DNA of 40,821 nucleotides, taken from Ruminococcus sp. Its GTDB lineage: Bacteria; Bacillota; Clostridia; Oscillospirales; Acutalibacteraceae. Numbering within the stretch: position 1 is the stretch's first letter; each line of letters opens with the position of its first letter. The notes beneath the pieces were generated by a model. That model had not been told where the DNA came from and did no database searches. It was given only the letters and a program-made list of their open reading frames with translations. Below are positions 23,569 through 29,949 of the stretch, piece after piece. The stretch covers positions 1 to 40,821 of the forward strand of contig JAFTYK010000031.1 of assembly GCA_017464765.1 (NCBI GenBank), given 5' to 3'. The translations under genes were made by a program, and so were the position numbers.

Positions 23569-24596
23569 AAAAAGTGAACTTTGACTCTCTTACTAACTTA
23601 AAAGCTCCTGAAAGCTTCATCGAAAATGCTATAAATGCTACAAAAACGCAGAAGAAAAAACCCTTAGTATTCATAAAATACAGCCGAGCTTTAGCGGCAG
23701 TTGCGTGCTTAGTAATTGTGTGTGCGGTAAGTTTAGGAGTATACTTCAAAGAAGACAGAGTAACTCCTCCAATCGACCCGAGTTTCATCGTCGAAACAGG
23801 AAACTCAAAAGATTCAGAGAACACACAATATACAGACAAAAACATAAAAGAAACACTAAAAAATGACAAGGATTTCGACAAAGAAAACGCTCAAAACTCG
23901 GTTACAGACAATAAACCTACTACTGAATCCGAAACTATTGAACCAAGTGAGAAGCCATCTTCAACAACAAAGCCTACAGAAGACTCAAAAGATGAGCCGA
24001 CTGTTGGCCCTACTAAGCCGAGCGAGAGCGCTAAACCAAGTGAAAGCACTAATACAAACGAAATTCCAACCTCAAGCCCACCTTTAAAGCCAGGCACAAA
24101 TCCGACAACAAAACCTACAAAGCCATCAGATAAACCAAAACCCACTCTTCCTGACAGTTCCTCTCAAGATCCAAACTATCCTGCTGCTCCACCACCAGAA
24201 CAGTCTCCTGATTCAACAGATGGTACACCGGAACTTCCTTCAGTATCTCCACCCATCTCTAAACCCGACTACGCAGCTATTAGAGAGTATAAAAGTGTTC
24301 ACGATTACTGTGAGATAGTTGACTACATTGAAACAAAGCATCTCACAGGAAGCAAACGGGTCTACTGCATTGTAAAAAAGAGAGGAGCAGGCAACCAATG
24401 GCTTGGAGGAGATGACTGGTTCTCCCCCGAACATATATGCACTACATGGAAAGAAAAAAACGGCTACACATACTTTGCATATTCAATAACAAACACCTAT
24501 AACATAACAGAAAGCGGCGAATATCTGTATCTTATCTACAACGAGAATGGTCAGGGTTTTTATTCAAAATATATTTATGTAAATGCAAATACGTAA
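23565..24596 (+). CDS. Membrane anti-sigma factor with a Pro/Ser/Thr stalk and an extracellular sensor domain
   Basis: A 343-residue single-pass protein. The N-terminal 35 residues (FDSLTNLKAPESFIENAINATKT) are the likely sigma-binding part; no zinc HxxxCxxC motif is present. One membrane segment (about 42-60, ALAAVACLVIVCAVSLGVY) leads to a 180-residue Pro/Ser/Thr/Lys-rich stalk full of KPS, TKP and PSE units. A globular domain of about 95 residues follows (VHDYCEIVDY to the C terminus). The same domain ends the small secreted protein encoded at 24758-25342. The plan resembles RsgI-type cellulosome sensors, though the partner here is an ECF rather than a SigI factor. The ligand is unknown. 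The start overlaps the sigma gene. Confidence 0.85.
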   Translation: MKKVNFDSLTNLKAPESFIENAINATKTQKKKPLVFIKYSRALAAVACLVIVCAVSLGVYFKEDRVTPPIDPSFIVETGNSKDSENTQYTDKNIKETLKNDKDFDKENAQNSVTDNKPTTESETIEPSEKPSSTTKPTEDSKDEPTVGPTKPSESAKPSESTNTNEIPTSSPPLKPGTNPTTKPTKPSDKPKPTLPDSSSQDPNYPAAPPPEQSPDSTDGTPELPSVSPPISKPDYAAIREYKSVHDYCEIVDYIETKHLTGSKRVYCIVKKRGAGNQWLGGDDWFSPEHICTTWKEKNGYTYFAYSITNTYNITESGEYLYLIYNENGQGFYSKYIYVNANT

Positions 24597-24613
24597 AACA
24601 AACTATGCACAAA

Positions 24614-24727
24614 AAGCTATTGTTAAAAAGAGTCACTACACTATCTATGAAACAGGCTATTACACCTGAACTTTAATAACAGCTTAAGCAAAAGTATAGT
24701 CATTGAATACTTATTCGCCCAAGTATT
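24614..24727 (+). promoter_or_regulatory. Leader/promoter region with a long inverted repeat before the dockerin-like gene
   Basis: AAGCTATTGTTAAA (24614-24627) pairs with TTTAATAACAGCTT (24672-24685) with two wobble pairs, enclosing the ECF-like TGAAAC (24648-24653). A second inverted repeat AATACTT / AAGTATT (24706-24712 and 24721-24727) lies nearer the gene. There is no good terminator between the anti-sigma gene and this gene, so read-through is possible. Confidence 0.4.
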
Positions 24728-24757
24728 TAAGTAAATAACCTTTAGGAGGATTGAATT

Positions 24758-25342
24758 ATGAAAAAACACATCAGGATTTTATCAACTTTAATGGCACTTA
24801 TGCTCATTATTTCTATTGGCTTAATCTCTGTATCCGCAGAAGAAACCACTCGTGTAGCAGGCGATGTTATCGCTCCTGAGGGTATGGATATAATGGACGC
24901 TACTTTCATTCAGCGTTGTATCGCACAGCTTGATACAATGGACGAAGAGCAAGCTATTTCTGCTGACGTAGACAATGATAACAAAGTTACTATCTTTGAT
25001 GCAACAACAATTCAAAAAGAGCTTCTTAATGCACCTTTTGACGAAAACGGCGAACCTCATAATTACTGTGAAATTGTTGATTTTGTTAAATCAAATCTAA
25101 TAACAGGTAGCGGTAAGGTTTACGTTGTTATTATGGACCCTGACGGAAATTTCCTTGGAGAGACAGATCTTTTGCATGCAGAACATCTAACGGTATTTTG
25201 GAAAGAAGAAAACGATTATACCTACATTGCTTATTCTATAAAAGACCACTACACACTAGAAAAGTCAGGAGATTATCAATTCTTTTTCTATAACGAAGAT
25301 AAAGCTATAATCGGACAGGGAAGAATGACACTTAGTGTATAA
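24758..25342 (+). CDS. Small secreted protein: dockerin-like module plus the anti-sigma sensor domain
   Basis: A 194-residue exported protein. Signal peptide 1-27 (ILSTLMALMLIISIGLISVSA). A dockerin-like module (34-92) has a degenerate first loop (GDVIAPEGMDIMDATFIQ) and an intact second loop (ADVDNDNKVTIFDATTIQ). The C-terminal domain (101-194: NYCEIVDFVKSNLITGSGKVY...FWKEENDYTYIAYSIKDHYTLEKSGDYQFFFYNED) aligns along its length with the extracellular domain of the anti-sigma factor upstream. It has no catalytic motif. ATG 24758 follows AGGAGG. It may dock onto a scaffold and compete with or present a ligand to the anti-sigma factor; this is inference. Confidence 0.85.
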   Translation: MKKHIRILSTLMALMLIISIGLISVSAEETTRVAGDVIAPEGMDIMDATFIQRCIAQLDTMDEEQAISADVDNDNKVTIFDATTIQKELLNAPFDENGEPHNYCEIVDFVKSNLITGSGKVYVVIMDPDGNFLGETDLLHAEHLTVFWKEENDYTYIAYSIKDHYTLEKSGDYQFFFYNEDKAIIGQGRMTLSV

Positions 25343-25466
25343 AATAAGCACTAACGAACACACAACTACAGCAAGCTATTATTTCTTAAGACACGAACTC
25401 AACCCTGCTTAAAGTGATAACTGCAGACTCCCCTCTGCAAATTAAATATAGTTATCCCCTAAAAGG

Positions 25467-25500
25467 AGCTACCGACTAAATTGGGTCGGTAGTTCTTTTT
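25467..25500 (+). terminator. Terminator of the dockerin-like gene
   Basis: Stem AGCTACCGAC / GTCGGTAGTT (25467-25476 and 25485-25494, one wobble) followed by CTTTTTT. Confidence 0.9.
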
Positions 25501-25503
25501 TGC

Positions 25504-25532
25504 TTGATAAAATACTCATATAGTATTATAAT
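25504..25532 (+). promoter_or_regulatory. Promoter of the tautomerase-yjbQ-ddl-murF run
   Basis: TTGATA (25504-25509), 17-base spacer, TATAAT (25527-25532). Confidence 0.85.
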
Positions 25533-25561
25533 AATTCCATATATGTTATGGAGGGATAAAT

Positions 25562-25903
25562 ATGCCATTTATCGACGCTAGATTTTCAACACCTGTAAAC
25601 GAGAAACAAGAAGAAGTTATCAAAAGACGCTTAGGCGAAGCTATTGCGCTCATAGGAAAAAGCGAAGCTTATCTTATGGTACAGATTCAGGATAACTGTA
25701 AGCTCTATTTCAAGGGCAACAAGGACGAAGACTCTGCATTTTTTGAAGTAAAACTGCTCGGTAAATCCACTAAAGCAAACTACGAAAAGCTGACCTGCGC
25801 TTTGTGCGAAATCGCAAGTCAGGAGCTTTCTATCCCAACAAACCGAGTTTACGTTAAGTTTGAAGAAGTGGAATATTGGGGCTTTGACTCCTTTATGTTT
25901 TAA
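25562..25903 (+). CDS. MIF-like tautomerase
   Basis: A 113-residue protein of the macrophage migration inhibitory factor fold. It starts MPFIDARFSTPV, so the catalytic Pro would be N-terminal after Met removal, and it ends in VYVKFEEVEYWGFDSFMF, which aligns with the NRVYI...NWGWNGSTF end of MIF. Phenylpyruvate tautomerase activity is typical of the fold, but the natural substrate in bacteria is unclear. ATG follows GGAGG. It is the first gene of a plus-strand run: yjbQ starts 9 nt after its stop, then ddl and murF. Co-transcription with cell-wall genes may be only convenience. Confidence 0.85.
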   Translation: MPFIDARFSTPVNEKQEEVIKRRLGEAIALIGKSEAYLMVQIQDNCKLYFKGNKDEDSAFFEVKLLGKSTKANYEKLTCALCEIASQELSIPTNRVYVKFEEVEYWGFDSFMF

Positions 25904-25912
25904 GAGGTAAAT

Positions 25913-26329
25913 ATGAAAAGCTACAGAAAAGAGCTGTGGTTCAATATCCCACAGCGTAGAAAAATCGTCAACATCACCCACGATGTTCAGAAAGCTATTG
26001 ACGAAAGCGGTGTAAAAGAAGGCTTGGTGCTTGTTAATGCTATGAATATCACCGCTTCTGTTTTTATTAACGACGACGAAAGCGGATTACACTCTGACTA
26101 CGAACGCTGGCTTGAAAAACTCGCTCCAGAGAAACCGTACAACCAGTATGCCCACAACGGTTTCGAAGACAATGCCGACGCTCATTTGAAACGCACTATT
26201 ATGGGTCGCGAGGTAGTCTGCGCTATCACAAACGGAGAACTTGACTTCGGAACTTGGGAGCAGATTTTCTACTATGAACTTGACGGCAAGCGAAACAAAC
26301 ACGCTCTAGTTAAAATTATCGGAGAATAA
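25913..26329 (+). CDS. YjbQ family protein (UPF0047)
   Basis: A 138-residue small beta-rich enzyme family in which some members show thiamine-phosphate-synthase activity in vitro. The family's conserved stretch is present: [23 protein letters not shown], with further conserved [18 protein letters not shown] near the end. ATG follows AAGAGGTAAAT. It is tightly packed between the tautomerase and ddl. A thiamine link is possible, because thiN lies elsewhere in this window, but the context does not demonstrate it. Confidence 0.9.
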   Translation: MKSYRKELWFNIPQRRKIVNITHDVQKAIDESGVKEGLVLVNAMNITASVFINDDESGLHSDYERWLEKLAPEKPYNQYAHNGFEDNADAHLKRTIMGREVVCAITNGELDFGTWEQIFYYELDGKRNKHALVKIIGE

Positions 26330-26341
26330 GAGGTAATATAT

Positions 26342-27397
26342 ATGAAAATAGTTGTACTCGCAGGAGGACTCAGCACTGAACGTGATGTGTCAATTACATC
26401 AGGCTCACAGGTAGCAAAAGCGCTTAAAGAAAAAGGCCACAAGGTTATTCTTCTCGATGTATTTATGGGTATCGAAGAGAAAATCGATAGTATCGATTCT
26501 CTTTTTGAAAATGGCTACGATTTCACAAAATCTATCACAGGCGTATCCACACAGATTCCTGATTTAGATGAAATAAAGGCTCAAAGACAGGACCAGTCTG
26601 ACTGTCTTTTCGGCGAGAATGTTATCGAAATCTGTAAAGAGGCTGATATATGCTTCTTGGCGCTTCACGGCGGTGTAGGCGAAAACGGTCAGCTTCAGGC
26701 GGCTCTTGATATGCTTGGCATTAAATACACAGGAGCAGGATACTTAGGCTCTGCTATCGCTATGGATAAGGGCATCACAAAGGCTGTATTCTTACACGGT
26801 GATGTTCCTACTCCTATGTCTAAGCTGTACAAAAAGGAAGCGCTGTCAAATGGTGAACTCAAAAACTGGAATGACTTCCCGTGTGTAGTTAAGCCATGCT
26901 CAGCAGGTAGCTCAGTCGGTGTTTCTATCGTGCAGACTAAAGACGATTTCGAGAAAGCTATGGTTGATGCTTTTAAATACGAGGGTCAGGTACTCGTTGA
27001 ACAGTACATAAAAGGCAGAGAGTTTTCTATCGGTGTACTAGGCGGCAAAGCGCTCCCTATCATCGAGATTATCCCTAAAACAGGCTTTTATGATTACGTT
27101 AATAAATATCAGGCAGGAAACACAGAGGAAATCTGCCCTGCAGTTTTAGATGACGCTACAACAAAGCTACTTCAAGACGCAGCGTGCCACGCTTACAAGG
27201 AACTTCACTTAGAAAGCTACGCAAGAATTGACTTTTTGCTTGATGAAAACGACGGCAATATTTACTGTTTAGAGGCTAACACCCTACCAGGCATGACTCC
27301 AATGAGTCTTCTTCCTCAGGAAGCAAAAGCAGATGGAATTGATTTTCCTGAACTTTGCGAAAAAATCGTTGAGCTTTCGCTTGAAAAATACAGATAA
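26342..27397 (+). CDS. ddl: D-alanine--D-alanine ligase
   Basis: This ATP-grasp enzyme makes D-Ala-D-Ala for peptidoglycan. The N-terminal motif VLAGGLSTERDVSITSGSQVAKAL, LALHGGVGENGQLQAALDMLGIKYTGAG, VKPCSAGSSVGVSIV (ATP-binding), EQYIKGREFSIGVLGG, and YARIDFLLDEN...CLEANTLPGMTPMSLLPQEA (metal site) are all present. At 351 residues it is standard. The omega-loop reads YDYVNKYQAG, and the Tyr/Lys in KYQ points to D-Ala rather than D-lactate at the C-terminal position, so no vancomycin-resistance type is indicated. ATG follows AAGAGGTAATAT. It is directly upstream of murF, whose substrate it makes. Confidence 0.96.
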   Translation: MKIVVLAGGLSTERDVSITSGSQVAKALKEKGHKVILLDVFMGIEEKIDSIDSLFENGYDFTKSITGVSTQIPDLDEIKAQRQDQSDCLFGENVIEICKEADICFLALHGGVGENGQLQAALDMLGIKYTGAGYLGSAIAMDKGITKAVFLHGDVPTPMSKLYKKEALSNGELKNWNDFPCVVKPCSAGSSVGVSIVQTKDDFEKAMVDAFKYEGQVLVEQYIKGREFSIGVLGGKALPIIEIIPKTGFYDYVNKYQAGNTEEICPAVLDDATTKLLQDAACHAYKELHLESYARIDFLLDENDGNIYCLEANTLPGMTPMSLLPQEAKADGIDFPELCEKIVELSLEKYR

Positions 27398-27447
27398 AGC
27401 AGGGGCGACCACTCTCGTCCTTAAAATCGCAACAAAACGGTGATATT

Positions 27448-28797
27448 ATGAAACCTATTACTTTAAAAGAAATAGCAAAAAGCTGTAGTGGTCAGCTTTT
27501 CGGCGATGAAAACGCACTCGTTACTTCTATCGTTACTGATAGCAGACAGGTAAAAAACGGCACAATGTTTGCCGCTATCAAAGGCGAGCGCGTTGACGGA
27601 CACAAGTTTATCCCTCAATGTATTGAAGCGGGTGCTGTGTGTGCGCTTGTTGAAGAAAAGCCACAATGCGAGTGCAACTACATCTTAGTAGACTCAACCC
27701 TAATAGCGCTAAAAAAAATCGCTGAGTATTACCGCTCACTTTTCAAAATTCCATTCATCGGAATTACAGGTTCAGTCGGCAAAACTTCGACTAAAGAAAT
27801 GATAAGCTCTGTGCTGTCACAGAAATTCAATGTCCACAAAACACAGGGTAACTTCAACAACGAACTTGGCGTTCCGCTTACTATCTTCGGACTCGAAGAG
27901 GAACACGAAATCGCCGTTATCGAGATGGGTATTTCTGGATTTACGGAGATGACAAGACTTGCTACAATCGTTAAGCCTGACATCTCGGTTATTACAAACA
28001 TCGGCTACTGCCATTTGGAAAATCTCATCGATTTAGACGGAGTTTTAAAAGCTAAGACGGAGATGCTCGAGTTTTTGAATCCTAATGGCAAAATGTTCTT
28101 CTGTGGCGATGACGAAAAGCTTTTCACTGTTAAAGAGCATAACGGCATCAAAACAACATTCTACGGCTTTGATGATAGAAATGAGTACAAAGCCGAGATT
28201 ATAAATACTGACCTTGAAAAAGGAATTGACTGCAAACTTTATCTTAAAAACGGAGAAATCCGCGCAACTGTCCCATCAGTTGAAAGTCACATGGTTTCAA
28301 ATGCGCTTTGTGCTTCGGCTATCGGCGAACATTTGGGTATGACTTCAGAACAGATAAAGAAAGGCGTTGAGTCCTACAAAACCGTTGGCTCACGCAGTAA
28401 TGTAATAAGAAAAGAAGACATCACTATAATCGATGACTGCTACAACGCTAACCCGACTTCGGTAAGAGCATCAGTTAACTCGCTTTCTAAATTTGCGGGT
28501 AGAAAAGTTGCTGTTATCGGCGATATGAAAGAACTTGGCGCAAACGAAGTTAAGCTTCATTTTGATACAGGAAAGTACATAATCGACAAAGGCATCAATG
28601 CAGTTATTGCTGTCGGTGAGCTTTCTAAACACCTTTTTGAGGGTGCAGACGGCAAGGGTTGCTACTTTGAAACTGTTGAAGAATGTATAGAAAGCATCTG
28701 CGATATAATAAAAAAGGGCGATACCATACTCGTTAAGGCGAGCCACAGTATGCACTTTGACAATATTGTCGAAAAGCTAAACAAAGATTTTGAGTAA
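27448..28797 (+). CDS. murF: UDP-N-acetylmuramoyl-tripeptide--D-alanyl-D-alanine ligase
   Basis: MurF adds D-Ala-D-Ala to the UDP-MurNAc-tripeptide, the last cytoplasmic peptide step of peptidoglycan synthesis. Domain 1 (to about 95) includes TDSRQVKNGTMFAAIKGERVDGHKF; the central Mur ligase domain has the P loop GITGSVGKTSTKEM and VIEMGISGFTEM; the C-terminal domain has DDCYNANPTSVRASVNSL and IGDMKELG. At 449 residues it is full length. ATG 27448 has only a weak CGGTGAT site. It ends the run from the tautomerase, with no hairpin terminator before the repeat element. Confidence 0.96.
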   Translation: MKPITLKEIAKSCSGQLFGDENALVTSIVTDSRQVKNGTMFAAIKGERVDGHKFIPQCIEAGAVCALVEEKPQCECNYILVDSTLIALKKIAEYYRSLFKIPFIGITGSVGKTSTKEMISSVLSQKFNVHKTQGNFNNELGVPLTIFGLEEEHEIAVIEMGISGFTEMTRLATIVKPDISVITNIGYCHLENLIDLDGVLKAKTEMLEFLNPNGKMFFCGDDEKLFTVKEHNGIKTTFYGFDDRNEYKAEIINTDLEKGIDCKLYLKNGEIRATVPSVESHMVSNALCASAIGEHLGMTSEQIKKGVESYKTVGSRSNVIRKEDITIIDDCYNANPTSVRASVNSLSKFAGRKVAVIGDMKELGANEVKLHFDTGKYIIDKGINAVIAVGELSKHLFEGADGKGCYFETVEECIESICDIIKKGDTILVKASHSMHFDNIVEKLNKDFE

Positions 28798-28838
28798 ACT
28801 TTCACGTTTACAAATACCCTATTCTATTTCCCACAAAA

Positions 28839-28996
28839 GCCTCCCTTGTCAAAGGGAGGGGGACCGCGAATAGCGGTGGAGGGATTGTTATAAACGCGGT
28901 ACGCAGCACCATAAATCATTCATTATTATCTATTCAGGTGCTACGCACACAGACGACCATTGGTCACCCTACAAAAACCTCCCCTAGAGAGGACTA
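28839..28996. repeat. Structured dispersed repeat (MITE-like)
   Basis: A non-coding element built of hairpins: CCTCCCTT / AAGGGAGG (28840-28859), CCGC / GCGG (28864-28876), GTACGCAGCACC / GGTGCTACGCAC (28899-28910 and 28937-28948), GACCA / TGGTC (28955-28965) and CCTC / GAGG near 28979-28993. The opening GCCTCCCTTGTCAAAGGGAG and GGAGGGATTGTT resemble a dispersed repeat that I recall from Oscillospiraceae genomes. Only one clear copy is in the window. It may act as a terminator between murF and the exonuclease gene. Confidence 0.6.
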
Positions 28997-29016
28997 AAAT
29001 ATATAAGAGGTAGAGT

Positions 29017-29772
29017 ATGAGATTTATTTCTTGGAATGTTAACGGCCTTAGAGCAATTATGAACAAAGGCTTTATGGATAATTTCAATGCACTCGATGCT
29101 GACATTTTCTGCTTGCAGGAAACAAAGCTTCAGGAAGGTCAGATTGACTTTGCACCTGAGGGTTATTTCGGCTACTGGAATTACGCTGAGAAAAAAGGAT
29201 ATTCAGGCACAGCGATTTTTACAAAAGTTGAGCCACTTTCTGTTACTTACGGGTTAGGAATTGAAGAACACGATAAAGAAGGGCGAGTTATAACGCTAGA
29301 GTTTTCTGACTTTTTCTTTGTCACAGTTTACACCCCTAACGCTCAGGACGGTCTAAAGCGACTCGAGTATAGAATGAAGTGGGAGGACGATTTTCTCTCC
29401 TATATCAAGAAGCTCGATGAAACAAAGCCCGTCATTTACTGTGGCGACTTAAACGTTGCCCACAAGGAAATCGACCTGAAAAACCCGAAAACAAACCGCA
29501 AAAATCCGGGCTTTACAGACGAAGAACGTGGAAAGATGACAACTGTTTTGGAATCAGGCTTCACTGATACTTTCCGCTACCTTTACCCTGATAAAGAGCA
29601 AATCTACTCTTGGTGGTCCTATCGTTTTAAGGCAAGGGAAAAGAACTCGGGTTGGAGAATCGACTACTTTATCTGCAGTGAAAGGCTTAACGACAAAATT
29701 AATGACGCTAAAATCCACTGCGACATTTTCGGCTCTGACCACTGTCCTGTCGAGCTTGATATAAACCTGTAA
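29017..29772 (+). CDS. xth: Exodeoxyribonuclease III / AP endonuclease
   Basis: This enzyme cleaves DNA at abasic sites and degrades 3' ends in base-excision repair. The EEP fold motifs are present in order: [12 protein letters not shown] (metal Asn), [10 protein letters not shown] (metal Glu), [16 protein letters not shown] (catalytic Tyr), YCGDLNVAH (catalytic Asp and Asn), [21 protein letters not shown] and the final [10 protein letters not shown] (catalytic His). The 251 residues are typical of the ExoA type. ATG 29017 follows AGAGGTAGAGT. It is monocistronic, between a repeat element and a strong terminator. Confidence 0.97.
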   Translation: MRFISWNVNGLRAIMNKGFMDNFNALDADIFCLQETKLQEGQIDFAPEGYFGYWNYAEKKGYSGTAIFTKVEPLSVTYGLGIEEHDKEGRVITLEFSDFFFVTVYTPNAQDGLKRLEYRMKWEDDFLSYIKKLDETKPVIYCGDLNVAHKEIDLKNPKTNRKNPGFTDEERGKMTTVLESGFTDTFRYLYPDKEQIYSWWSYRFKAREKNSGWRIDYFICSERLNDKINDAKIHCDIFGSDHCPVELDINL

Positions 29773-29792
29773 ACAATATATAACAATAAAAC

Positions 29793-29840
29793 GGCTGTTG
29801 AGGAAATTATTTTATAAAGCTTCCCTAACAGCCATTTTTT
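29793..29840 (+). terminator. Terminator of the exonuclease gene
   Basis: Stem GGCTGTTGAGGAA / TTCCCTAACAGCC (29793-29805 and 29821-29833) followed by ATTTTTTATT. Confidence 0.85.
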
Positions 29841-29949
29841 ATTTAACAATACTTAACTAAAACTTCACAATTATGAAACATCTTCTTAATTATAGAGTGG
29901 TATGCTTTAGCTCCTTCCTAAGGAATTTGAAAATTTAGAAGGTGATAGT

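Noticed and set aside
23565..24596. Pro/Ser/Thr-rich stretch as a frameshift or low-complexity error
   Set aside because: The frame is continuous, and both flanking domains are in the same frame. A stalk is expected for a sensor crossing the wall.
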